NCBI GenBank assembly: GCA_035535495.1
Contig: DATLQA010000177.1
Location: forward strand, 1-11,387
DNA from: DASUZB01 sp035535495
GTDB taxonomy: Bacteria; Actinomycetota; CALGFH01
Direction of reading: 5' to 3'
DNA: 11,387 bases
Shown here: positions 5,626 to 11,387 of the stretch, in pieces
Layout of the letters: every line of letters begins with the position of its first letter
How positions within the stretch are numbered: the stretch's first letter is position 1
Made by a program: the position numbers and the translations under genes
The notes under the pieces: model-generated
The model's input: the letters and a program-made list of their open reading frames with translations, nothing else
What the model was told of the DNA's origin: nothing
The model's database searches: none

Positions 5626-6897
5626 ATGGCCCTGATCGTCCAGAAGTACGGCGGCACGTCACTCGCGGACGCGTCGAAGATCCGCCGTGTCGCCGAGCGA
5701 GTGGTGGCCACGCGCAAGGCCGGCAACGACGTCGTCGCGGTCGTCTCCGCGATGGGCCACCACACCGACGAGCTGGTCGAGCTCGCCCAGCGGGTCAGCC
5801 CGAACCCGCCACCGCGGGAGCTCGACATGCTGCTCACCGCTGGGGAGCGCATCTCGATGTCGCTGCTCGCCATGGCCATCGCCGACCTGGGGACGACCGC
5901 GAAGTCCTTCACCGGCTCGCAGGCCGGCATCATCACCGACACCTTGCACGGCAAGGCCCGCATCCTCGACGTGCGGGCGGGGCGGATCACCGAGGCGCTG
6001 GCGGCCGGGCACGCGGTGATCGTGGCCGGCTTCCAGGGCGTCTCCACCGAGCGCGACGTCACCACCCTGGGCCGGGGCGGCTCCGACACCACCGCGGTGG
6101 CGCTGGCCGCCGCGCTGGGCGCGGCGAGCTGCGAGATCTACACCGACGTGGACGGCGTCTACACCGCCGACCCGCGCATCGTCCCTGAGGCCCGCAAGCT
6201 GCACGCGGTCTCCTACGAGGAGATGCTGGAGATGGCCGCCTGCGGCGCCCGCGTGCTGGTGCTGCGCTCGGTCGAGTACGCCCGCCGCTACGGCATGGTG
6301 CTCCACGTGCGGTCGAGCTTTGCCGAGGCCACCGGCACCTGGGTCCGCGAGGAGGACGAACGCATGGAGAAGGCCATCATCTCGGGGGTGCCGCACGACA
6401 CCTCGGAGGCAAAGGTGACGCTGGTCCGGGTGCCCGACCGGCCCGGGATCGCCGCCCGGATCATGCGCGCCATCGCCCGCCAGGGCGTGAACGTCGACAT
6501 GATCGTCCAGAACGTCTCCCACGGCGGCCTGACCGACATCTCGTTCACCGTCCCAAAGGCGGACCTGCAGCAGGCGATGGTGGTGCTGGAGAAGATCCGT
6601 GACGAGGTCGGGGCTGGCGAGGTCCTGGCCGACCAGGAGATCGCCAAGGTGTCGCTGGTGGGCGCCGGCATGAAGTCGAACCCCGGGGTGGCGGCGGCCA
6701 TGTTCGAGGCGCTGGCCGAGGCCGGCATCAACATCGAGATGATCTCCACCTCGACCATCCGCATCTCCTGCGTGATCCGCGCCGATGACGTGAGCACCGC
6801 GGTCCGGGCCATCCACGACCGCTTCCGCCTGTCGGAGGACGCCGACTACCGCCACGACCACCCGGACGGCACCGCCGAGATCCCGGTGGTCTCGTGA
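5626..6897 (+). CDS. lysC: Aspartate kinase (aspartokinase), alpha subunit
   Basis: Phosphorylates L-aspartate with ATP to beta-aspartyl phosphate, the entry step to lysine/diaminopimelate, threonine and methionine. The 423-aa protein has the kinase domain at about 1-245. KYGGTS is at 7-12, LLTAGERISMSLLA near 69-82, GRGGSDTTA at 149-157, and YTDVDGVYTADPR at 172-184. Two ACT regulatory domains follow, about 265-335 and 342-410. The first contains DMIVQNVS (291-298), corresponding to the effector-binding loop where feedback-resistant changes map in Corynebacterium glutamicum. This indicates likely allosteric control by lysine and/or threonine. ATG 5626 follows AAGGGAG at four bases. An internal start at 6364 would encode a separate beta subunit. 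With asd downstream it forms the classic actinobacterial ask-asd pair (ask is the mycobacterial name). Confidence 0.96.
   Translation: MALIVQKYGGTSLADASKIRRVAERVVATRKAGNDVVAVVSAMGHHTDELVELAQRVSPNPPPRELDMLLTAGERISMSLLAMAIADLGTTAKSFTGSQAGIITDTLHGKARILDVRAGRITEALAAGHAVIVAGFQGVSTERDVTTLGRGGSDTTAVALAAALGAASCEIYTDVDGVYTADPRIVPEARKLHAVSYEEMLEMAACGARVLVLRSVEYARRYGMVLHVRSSFAEATGTWVREEDERMEKAIISGVPHDTSEAKVTLVRVPDRPGIAARIMRAIARQGVNVDMIVQNVSHGGLTDISFTVPKADLQQAMVVLEKIRDEVGAGEVLADQEIAKVSLVGAGMKSNPGVAAAMFEALAEAGINIEMISTSTIRISCVIRADDVSTAVRAIHDRFRLSEDADYRHDHPDGTAEIPVVS
6364..6897 (+). CDS. Aspartokinase beta subunit from an internal start within lysC
   Basis: Nested in frame inside lysC, ATG 6364 (Met247 of the alpha form) is preceded by a near-perfect Shine-Dalgarno GAGGAGG (6349-6355) eight bases upstream. 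It would give a 177-aa protein holding just the two ACT domains. In Corynebacterium glutamicum the beta subunit of the alpha2-beta2 aspartokinase begins at the equivalent place with a similar sequence (MEEAV there, MEKAI here). The signal is seen, the analogy is established, and its use in this organism is inferred. Confidence 0.75.
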   Translation: MEKAIISGVPHDTSEAKVTLVRVPDRPGIAARIMRAIARQGVNVDMIVQNVSHGGLTDISFTVPKADLQQAMVVLEKIRDEVGAGEVLADQEIAKVSLVGAGMKSNPGVAAAMFEALAEAGINIEMISTSTIRISCVIRADDVSTAVRAIHDRFRLSEDADYRHDHPDGTAEIPVVS

Positions 6898-6914
6898 GCA
6901 GGAGCCTGATCCAT

Positions 6915-6946
6915 TCGGGGGGGAGCCCGAGACAGCTCCCCCCCGA
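6915..6946 (+). terminator. 12-bp perfect hairpin with G7/C7 tracts between lysC and asd
   Basis: TCGGGGGGGAGC (6915-6926) pairs perfectly with GCTCCCCCCCGA (6935-6946) across the eight-base loop CCGAGACA. A further C7 run (6948-6954) follows that could compete for the G7 strand. The stem begins 17 bases after the lysC stop. Without a T-run it is not a textbook intrinsic terminator, though many high-GC terminators lack one. It could reduce read-through into asd, stabilise the lysC mRNA end, or mark a processing site. Confidence 0.5.
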
Positions 6947-6968
6947 GCCCCCCCATCGGGTACCTGGA

Positions 6969-7005
6969 CGGGATCCCTTCAGGTTGGCCCTTCGCCGGGA
7001 TCCCT
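6969..7005 (+). repeat. Two copies of CGGGATCCCT just upstream of asd
   Basis: CGGGATCCCT occurs at 6969-6978 and again at 6996-7005, 27 bases apart. Each contains the palindrome GGGATCCC. In DNA they could be two half-turn-offset protein sites. In RNA the copies can pair with each other, placing one arm right beside the asd ribosome-binding site (GGAG, 7006-7009). No regulator is known to me for this motif. Confidence 0.5.
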
Positions 7006-7018
7006 GGAGCGTACGGTC

Positions 7019-8047
7019 ATGACCGTCGCGGTGATCGTCGGCGCGACCGGCGCCGTCGGCGAGGACCTGCGCCGCCTGGTGGTCGAGCGCGAGCTGCCGG
7101 TCGGGGAGGTCCGCCTGGTCGCCTCGCCCCGGTCGGTGGGCCGGCGGCTGCCCTTCGGGGACGGCGAGCTGGAGGTCGGCCCGCTCGCGCCGGAGGCGTT
7201 CGACGGGGCGGTGGTCGCGTTCTTCTCGGCCGGTGGCGCGGTGAGCCGGGAGTGGGCGCCGGTCGCGGCCGTGCGCGGCGCGGTGGTGGTCGACAACTCG
7301 AGCGCCTGGCGCATGCACCCGGAGGTGCCGCTGGTCGACGCGGACGTCAATCCCGGCGACGCGCGCGACCACCCGGCCGGCATCGTCGCCAACCCGAACT
7401 GCACCACCCTGGCGATCACCCCGGTGCTGGCCTGCCTGCGCGACCTGGCCGGGCTTGAGACCATCACCGCGACCTCGTTCCAGGCGGCGGGCGGCTCCGG
7501 GCAGCACGGCATGGAGGAGCTGGCCGAGCAGGCGGCCAAGCTGGTGGCCGAGCGGGACCTGCTGCGCCGCGGCGGCCGGCCGGAGGCCCTCCCCGCCGGC
7601 ACGGTCTTCCCGCGCCCGATCGGGTTCAACGTGATCCCGCAGTGCGGGGACTTCGGCGAAGGCGGCTACACCGTCGAGGAGCTGAAGCTGCGTGACGAGC
7701 CCCGCAAGATCCTCGGCCTTCCCGAGCTGGACAGCCACCCGACCTGCGTGCGGGTGCCGGTGATGGTGGGCCATTCGGTCTCGGTGCGGGCGCTGTGCCA
7801 GCGGCCGGTCGACCTGGCCGAGTTGCACGAGCGGCTGCGCGCGGCGCCGGGGGTCACGGTCGCCGACGACCCCGCCGGGTACCCCACCCCGCTGGAGACG
7901 GCCGGCACCGACGGCGTGTTCGTCGGCCGCATCCGGGCCGACCTGGCCGACCCGAGGGCGGTGCTGTTCTGGTCGGTCGCCGACAACCTGCGCAAGGGGG
8001 CGGCGCTCAACGCCGTGCAGATCGGCGAGCTCCTGCTCGACGCCTGA
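7019..8047 (+). CDS. asd: Aspartate-semialdehyde dehydrogenase
   Basis: Reduces beta-aspartyl phosphate to aspartate semialdehyde with NADPH, using the product of lysC. The 342-aa length fits the family. The Rossmann NADP motif GATGAVG is at 8-14, followed by LVASPRSVGRRLPFG. SSAWRM at 94-99 is a conserved phosphate/NADP-side motif. The catalytic cysteine is C128 in NPNCTT, and the SFQAAGGSGQHG loop lies at 153-164. TCVRVPVMVGHS near 242-253 supplies the conserved arginine and the catalytic histidine H252. All active-site residues I expect are present. ATG 7019 has GGAG (7006-7009) nine bases upstream. The 121-base gap after lysC holds a strong hairpin and a direct repeat, so expression may be partly uncoupled from lysC. 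Confidence 0.96.
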   Translation: MTVAVIVGATGAVGEDLRRLVVERELPVGEVRLVASPRSVGRRLPFGDGELEVGPLAPEAFDGAVVAFFSAGGAVSREWAPVAAVRGAVVVDNSSAWRMHPEVPLVDADVNPGDARDHPAGIVANPNCTTLAITPVLACLRDLAGLETITATSFQAAGGSGQHGMEELAEQAAKLVAERDLLRRGGRPEALPAGTVFPRPIGFNVIPQCGDFGEGGYTVEELKLRDEPRKILGLPELDSHPTCVRVPVMVGHSVSVRALCQRPVDLAELHERLRAAPGVTVADDPAGYPTPLETAGTDGVFVGRIRADLADPRAVLFWSVADNLRKGAALNAVQIGELLLDA

Positions 8048-8101
8048 ACCCGAACTCCGTCCCGGCGGAATCCTGAAGGGGAGCGGACGGTCACGACGGG
8101 T

Positions 8102-8107
8102 TAGCAT
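8102..8107 (+). promoter_or_regulatory. Possible -10 box of the ArsR-type regulator gene
   Basis: TAGCAT fits TANNNT and lies 45 bases before the preferred start codon. Between it and the gene is an inverted repeat, CCGGAT (8112-8117) with ATCCGG (8133-8138), which could be an autoregulatory operator. No -35 is evident. Confidence 0.3.
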
Positions 8108-8152
8108 GGTGCCGGATGCTCGGAGTGGTCGGATCCGGTGCGGGGAGTGGCG

Positions 8153-9253
8153 ATGCCGTCGATGATTGGGGGGCGGCCAGCCGCTGTGAGGCGCCAGGTC
8201 GAGTCATCGGTCGTCCGTATCGACGGTGAGGCCGGCGTCACCGTCGTGCTCGGCGCGTCGCCGGTGACCGAGCTGTTCTTCGCCCTGTGCGCCCACGCGC
8301 GCCTGGTCGAGCTCGACGAGGCGCAGCTCCCCTGGCACCACGCCTTCGCCAAGGCCCTCGACCGGCGGGGCGGGGCGCTCTTCGAGCGCTTCTACGGCGG
8401 CTTCGACCGCGGCCTGCTCCTCTCCGACCTGTTCGTCTGCGGTCCGCACCGCGACCTCGAGCGCTTCCCCGCCTGGATCGAGTCGCTCAGCGACGCCCAG
8501 TTCCTCTGGCTGGTCACCGGCAGGGAACCGCCCCGCTCGGCGATCGAGGGCGTGCTCGCCGGCCGGCTCGCCGTACGCGACCTGCACCTGCCGCCCTCGT
8601 ACCGGGACGACGCCGGTTCGCTCTTCGAGGACCCGGCGGCCGCGCGCGCCCAGTTCGTGGAGCTGATCGGCTACGCCCTCGCCGCCGGCTGGGCCGAGGA
8701 GGCCGAGACGCTGCGGCCGTTCTGGCGCGAGGCGCTGCAGCGCCAGCAGGCCGACCTGGAGCAGGTCGGCCTGGTCGAGCTGCTGCGCCGCTTCGGCGAC
8801 GCGCCCCAGATCCTGCGCCAGCTCTGCGAGCGGCGCAGCTCGGTCCGGCTGGAGCTGGTCCCCTCCTGCTACATCGGCGCCCGCTGGGCCAACGTCTACG
8901 GCCCCGGGCACATGGTCTGCGCCTTCCAGGTGCGGCCACCCGGCTGGTCGGTGGATGACACCCTCACGCTGGAGCTGGTGCGCCGGCGCGCCGACGCGCT
9001 GGCCGAGCCGAGCCGGCTGTCACTGCTGCGCATGGTGGCGCTGGGGGAGGCCACCGGCGGCCGCGCGCTCGCCGCCCGCTCGGGCCTGACCCCCGCGACC
9101 GTCTCCCGGCACATGGCCCAGCTCGCCCGTGCCGGCCTGATCCGCAGCCAGGTCCAGGGCCGCGAGGTCCGCTACGAGCTGGACGCGGCCGCGATCAGAG
9201 CGTTCGGCCCCCACCTGATGCAGATCCTCGGCCAAAGCCCGGTACCCGACTAG
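8153..9253 (+). CDS. ArsR-type winged-helix regulator with a long N-terminal domain
   Basis: Predicted DNA-binding regulator. Only the last quarter is the ArsR/SmtB-like winged helix, about residues 281-342 of 366. DALAEPSRLSLLRMVALGE is the first helix, LAARSGLTPATVSRHMAQLARAGLI the helix-turn-helix, and VQGREVRYELD the wing. The N-terminal 270 residues contain ASPVTELFFAL and FPAWIESL, a layout seen in actinobacterial regulators whose N-terminal domain is of uncharacterised type. I see no metal-binding cysteine cluster of the ArsR kind, so metal sensing is not suggested. ATG 8153 is preferred because GGGGAG (8142-8147) lies five bases upstream; GTG 8138 in the same frame would add five residues. 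It stands alone downstream of asd, and its stop overlaps that of the convergent Eis-like gene. Regulator class is fairly sure, targets unknown. Confidence 0.82.
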   Translation: MPSMIGGRPAAVRRQVESSVVRIDGEAGVTVVLGASPVTELFFALCAHARLVELDEAQLPWHHAFAKALDRRGGALFERFYGGFDRGLLLSDLFVCGPHRDLERFPAWIESLSDAQFLWLVTGREPPRSAIEGVLAGRLAVRDLHLPPSYRDDAGSLFEDPAAARAQFVELIGYALAAGWAEEAETLRPFWREALQRQQADLEQVGLVELLRRFGDAPQILRQLCERRSSVRLELVPSCYIGARWANVYGPGHMVCAFQVRPPGWSVDDTLTLELVRRRADALAEPSRLSLLRMVALGEATGGRALAARSGLTPATVSRHMAQLARAGLIRSQVQGREVRYELDAAAIRAFGPHLMQILGQSPVPD

Positions 9254-10458
9254 TAGAAGTCGGCGCTCCAGGGGCGTTGGCCGGCGTGGACCGCCTGCCA
9301 GAAGCTCACGTCCTCGGCGGTCATGCCGGTGACCACGCCGAGGGTGGCCAGGTCGGCGGCGTCGACGTAGCCGGTGAACAGGGCGGCCAGGCCGGCTGCG
9401 TCGGTGCGGGCGGCGGCACGGGCGTCGACCCTGGCGGCCTTGCCCTCGCCCCCGTCGGCCTCGATCGTCCAGGTGCCGGCGACCCACGGGCAGGTCTCGT
9501 CCGCGGCCACCTCGACGGTGAAGCGGCCGCGGGCCTGCTCCGGGTAGCCGCGGGCGGCGAAGGCGTCGGTCACGTCCAGCACCCGGGCCATGAAGCGGGC
9601 CTGACGGACCTGGCGCAGGTCTTCCTCGCGCAGCAGCAGGGCGAGCGGCTCGGGGTCCGGCCCCTTCCACACCACGGTGGCGTCGAGCGAGGAGAAGCCG
9701 GCCACCAGGGCCAGCAGCGAGCGCCAGCCGTCGGCCGAGACCGCCCCCCAGTCGAGCACCGCGACCTGGGCGACGGGCCCGTGCTTGCCTGCCTGCTCCT
9801 CCACTGTCAGCACGGCCCAGCCGTCGGGCCCGGCTGGCCCGTCGACCAGGTAGGCCTGGGGCGGGCCGGTGTCGCGTTGGCCGAGGATGAAGCTCCGCCA
9901 CCAGCCCGCGTCGCGCTCCACCTGCCCGCTGCGGCCGGGCAGGACCCTGGCGAAGCGCTCCTGGAGCGGGGTGGGGTCGTCGGACGGGGCGAAGGGCACC
10001 GCCCGGAAGCCATCTGGCCAGCTCGACGGGAGGTGGCGGGCGCTCGTCTCGTACAGGGTCCAGGTCCCGGCGTAGGCGAAGCCGGCCCGCCGGTACAGGG
10101 GCACGGTGGCGGGGAAGAGCGTGGCGATCGCCGCGCCACGGTCGTGCGCCTCACCGAGCCAGTGCCGCACCAGCTCGCCGCCGGCCCCACGGCCGCGGTG
10201 CTCCGCCCTGACGGAGAGGCCGGAGACCTGGGCGGCGGGCAGCGGCCGGCCGCCCCACCAGACCCGGTGGCCGCGGGCGAGCAGCAGCCCGACGGCGGTG
10301 CCGTGCTCGTCCTCGAGCACGCGCAGCTCCTCGACGGGCGTCTGTGCCATGGCGCGGTGCATCGCCACCCCGACGGTGGGGTCGCCAAACGCGTGAGCGT
10401 CCTGGAGAGCCAGCGCGTGGTGCTCCTCCTGCCGAGCTGCCCGGTACCTGCGGGGCAC
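9250..10458 (-). CDS. Eis-like GNAT N-acetyltransferase with SCP2-type C-terminal domain
   Basis: Resembles the Eis family of acetyl-CoA-dependent acetyltransferases, which acetylate amines on aminoglycosides and some proteins in mycobacteria. The 402-aa length is that of Eis. The N-terminal GNAT domain carries the acetyl-CoA motif LSVRAEHRGRGAGGELV. FPATVPLYRRAGFAYAG follows, with the tyrosine at the position used as general acid in Eis. A second degenerate GNAT fold covers the middle (WWRSFILGQ, AVLDWGAVSADGWRSLLAL). The C-terminal third (RFTVEVAADETCPW, then ALFTGYVDAADLATLGVV) is the SCP2-like domain, ending in DFY, close to the aromatic C-terminus Eis places in its active site. GTG 10458 has GAGGAG (10465-10470) six bases upstream and is preferred over GTG 10488, whose extra ten codons contain that Shine-Dalgarno. 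The natural substrate is unknown. Confidence 0.88.
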   Translation of the reverse strand: MPRRYRAARQEEHHALALQDAHAFGDPTVGVAMHRAMAQTPVEELRVLEDEHGTAVGLLLARGHRVWWGGRPLPAAQVSGLSVRAEHRGRGAGGELVRHWLGEAHDRGAAIATLFPATVPLYRRAGFAYAGTWTLYETSARHLPSSWPDGFRAVPFAPSDDPTPLQERFARVLPGRSGQVERDAGWWRSFILGQRDTGPPQAYLVDGPAGPDGWAVLTVEEQAGKHGPVAQVAVLDWGAVSADGWRSLLALVAGFSSLDATVVWKGPDPEPLALLLREEDLRQVRQARFMARVLDVTDAFAARGYPEQARGRFTVEVAADETCPWVAGTWTIEADGGEGKAARVDARAAARTDAAGLAALFTGYVDAADLATLGVVTGMTAEDVSFWQAVHAGQRPWSADFY

Positions 10459-10515
10459 GCGCACCTCCTCGGGTCGCTTCTGATCCACAACGCCGGGTGT
10501 CCGCCGGCGATTCCG

Positions 10516-10545
10516 GTCTTAGGTATTAATTTGCCCAAACGACAA
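10516..10545 (-). promoter_or_regulatory. Possible promoter of the Eis-like gene
   Basis: The gap between the mazG-like and Eis-like genes holds the most AT-rich patch in this part of the window. On the minus strand TTGTCG (10540-10545) and TAAGAC (10516-10521) are separated by 18 bases. The -35 is fair and the -10 imperfect. A start near 10509 would give a leader of about 50 nt. Confidence 0.35.
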
Positions 10546-10553
10546 GTCTGGTG

Positions 10554-10838
10554 TCATCGCGGGCAGGCGCACGGCGAGTTGCCGCAGCGCGGGCAGCCAT
10601 CGGCATAACGGGCGGCGGCCTTGGTCAGGTCCACGCCGACGGTCGAGGCCACGCTGGCCAGCCAGGCGAGCGCGTCGCCGAGCTCGTGCTCCAGCTCGGC
10701 CTGGTCGCGGCGGCGCAGCGCCTTGGCCACCTCGCCGACCTCCTCGACCCACCAGCGGAAGGTGCCGTCGACCCCTCGGGCCCGGTCCCGCTCGCCGAAG
10801 GTCGCCTCGATCCGAGCCTGGAACTCGGCCAGCTCCAC
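10554..10838 (-). CDS. MazG-like nucleotide pyrophosphohydrolase with four-cysteine tail
   Basis: Small all-alpha NTP pyrophosphohydrolase of the MazG/dUTPase-like superfamily, expected to hydrolyse nucleoside triphosphates (often damaged or non-canonical) to monophosphates using Mg2+. The 94-aa product has the metal-binding signature EExxE at residues 32-36 (EEVGE) and ExxD at 52-55 (ELGD), with the connecting AKALRRRDQAELEH. It ends in CPRCGNSPCAC (C82, C85, C90, C92), a likely zinc-binding tail known from some short MazG-like proteins. GTG 10838 follows GGAGGGAGG (10843-10851) closely. The longer open frame upstream is the usual GC-rich extension without family similarity. It lies on the same strand 95 bases upstream of the Eis-like start, but a promoter in between suggests separate control. 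Substrate unknown. Confidence 0.85.
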   Translation of the reverse strand: MELAEFQARIEATFGERDRARGVDGTFRWWVEEVGEVAKALRRRDQAELEHELGDALAWLASVASTVGVDLTKAAARYADGCPRCGNSPCACPR

Positions 10839-11042
10839 CCGCGCCTCCCTCCGTTGCCTCCCGGCCGCCAGGTGCCAGGGACCGCGTTGCCGGTCCGCGG
10901 CGGACGGCCTGCCTGGCTCCAGGGTAGGACCACGCCGCTCAGGAGCGCGGGGACGAAGGAAGGCGGCGGCGGTCCCGCCGAGTGGACGACGAGGAAGTCC
11001 TGGCTCCGGGCGGGCTCGCGCGATCGGGCCAGGCTTGCGTGC

Positions 11043-11068
11043 TGGTCGGGATGCCGGGATTTGAACCC
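11043..11068 (-). other. 3' fragment of a proline-type tRNA (likely attachment-site remnant)
   Basis: On the minus strand GGGTTCAAATCCC is a tRNA T-arm (loop TTCAAAT). It runs directly into GGCATCCCGACCA, the 3' half of an acceptor stem with discriminator A and CCA. CATCCCG would pair with CGGGATG, the acceptor 5' strand common in bacterial tRNA-Pro. The matching 5' half is absent: in the 60-80 bases upstream there is no CGGGATG, D-arm or anticodon arm, and the outer T-stem pairs are already broken. A truncated 3' end of this kind is the usual footprint of site-specific integration at a tRNA gene. Fragment seen; tRNA identity and origin inferred. Confidence 0.65.
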
Positions 11069-11172
11069 TACCGGCCCGTTCACGGACGTCTCGCCGCGTC
11101 CACCAGTGTGCGCCTGAGCTGCACATTTACCGTGGAGGTGTATGAGGAGGTCCAGGCGTATGCGCACCGTCT

Positions 11173-11190
11173 GTGAGCAAATCGTGAGCA
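11173..11190 (+). repeat. Direct repeat GTGAGCA, two copies 11 bases apart
   Basis: GTGAGCA occurs at 11173-11179 and 11184-11190, one DNA helical turn apart, about 105 bases from the tRNA fragment. Integrases bind short direct repeats (arm sites) near attachment sites, so it could be one, but a 7-bp pair can arise by chance. Confidence 0.35.
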
Positions 11191-11219
11191 GCGCGCCCGA
11201 GACGTAATAAGAGCGAGGC

Positions 11220-11335
11220 CCTACGGAAGCCACCAGGTGCGTCAGCACACATCCAGCCAGGCATCAGCCCAAGCAGGATGACCACCACCTCCAGGAACTG
11301 CAGTCGCCCAGGCCACTGCTTACAAATTCCGTAGG
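11220..11335. repeat. 9-bp inverted repeat spanning 116 bases
   Basis: CCTACGGAA (11220-11228) is the exact reverse complement of TTCCGTAGG (11327-11335). A second short hairpin, GCCTTCC (11343-11349) with GGAAGGC (11365-11371), follows. They lie in the less GC-rich end of the window and might be element ends or a folded RNA; no function can be assigned. Confidence 0.3.
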
Positions 11336-11387
11336 TCTGCTCGCCTTCCTTGTTTGGGATGGCTGGAAGGCACACTCTGTGGAGGCT

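Larger units (their letters stand above)
10839..11387. other. Stretch without a convincing gene, right edge of window
   Basis: The first 200 bases (10839-11042) are GC-rich upstream sequence of the mazG-like gene, with a weak minus-strand -10 (TACCCT, 10921-10926). Then come the tRNA 3' fragment, a short repeat and an inverted repeat, listed separately. From about 11190 the sequence is visibly less GC-rich than the rest of the window. Open frames here, including an 82-codon one on the minus strand at 11127-11375, show no motif or codon bias that would support a gene. Confidence 0.5.

Noticed and set aside
4524..6092. 522-codon open frame on the minus strand across ybaB, recR and lysC
   Set aside because: It is antisense to three well-identified genes and results from GC-biased third positions; the translation is low-complexity and matches no family.
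6728..8107. 459-codon minus-strand frame antisense to asd
   Set aside because: It is a shadow of asd, rich in Arg/Gly/His/Asp without motifs, and overlaps the end of lysC.
9277..10608. 443-codon plus-strand frame antisense to the Eis-like gene
   Set aside because: The opposite strand has clear GNAT and SCP2 motifs; this frame is Gly/Val/His-rich antisense noise.
11043..11130. Complete tRNA gene on the minus strand
   Set aside because: Only the T-loop and 3' acceptor are present; no 5' acceptor complement, D-arm or seven-base anticodon loop can be found at the right distance.
10982..11176. Plus-strand frame ending just before the GTGAGCA repeat, considered as an integrase C-terminus
   Set aside because: It crosses the tRNA fragment, and I see none of the conserved His-x-x-Arg or catalytic Tyr motifs of tyrosine recombinases.
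11127..11375. 82-codon minus-strand frame with a hydrophobic stretch
   Set aside because: No Shine-Dalgarno, no coding bias and no recognisable family; the hydrophobic run alone is not enough.

Overview
The window is very GC-rich DNA with strong G/C third-position bias, and it carries the actinobacterial housekeeping order SRP RNA - dnaX - ybaB/ebfC - recR - lysC(ask) - asd. Mycobacterium has the same order (dnaX, a YbaB homologue, recR, ask, asd). An Eis-type acetyltransferase, TANNNT -10 boxes and a nested aspartokinase alpha/beta gene also point to Actinomycetota. The SRP RNA is the long, Alu-domain type known from Bacillus. The best-studied actinomycetes have a short one, so a deep-branching actinobacterial lineage is likely, but I cannot name a genus.

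Left region (1-1943): the tail of an unidentified gene overlaps the start of a RimJ/RimL-like GNAT acetyltransferase. Convergent to it, with one base between stop codons, is a minus-strand unit: SRPBCC-domain protein, a 27-codon ORF with its own Shine-Dalgarno, and a TetR-family repressor. The unit has an unusually readable control region. A 17-bp palindrome exactly fills the spacer between TTGACA and TACGGT, and its reverse complement covers the likely transcription start. This is best read as an autoregulated TetR operon.

Central region (1986-8047, all plus strand): the SRP RNA, closed by an 11-bp terminal helix, then dnaX (clamp-loader tau subunit), ybaB/ebfC (nucleoid-associated DNA-binding protein) and recR (recombination mediator), closely spaced as an operon. 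After a gap with a possible promoter and a long GC-rich leader hairpin come lysC and asd, the first two steps of the aspartate pathway to lysine/DAP, threonine and methionine. Between lysC and asd lie a 12-bp perfect hairpin with G7/C7 tracts and two copies of CGGGATCCCT just before the asd ribosome-binding site.

Right region (8048-11387): a long ArsR-type regulator runs convergent to an Eis-like GNAT/SCP2 acetyltransferase, and their stop codons share the palindrome CTAG. Then comes a small MazG-type nucleotide pyrophosphohydrolase with a four-cysteine tail, on the minus strand. The last 550 bases have no convincing gene. They contain a 26-base copy of the 3' end of a proline-type tRNA, which looks like an attachment-site remnant, followed by lower-GC sequence with short repeats that may be the edge of an integrated element.

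I see no CRISPR array, transposase, toxin-antitoxin pair or defence cassette. Most of the window is conserved core genome. The most unusual items are the Alu-type SRP RNA, the double TetR operator and the tRNA fragment at the right edge.
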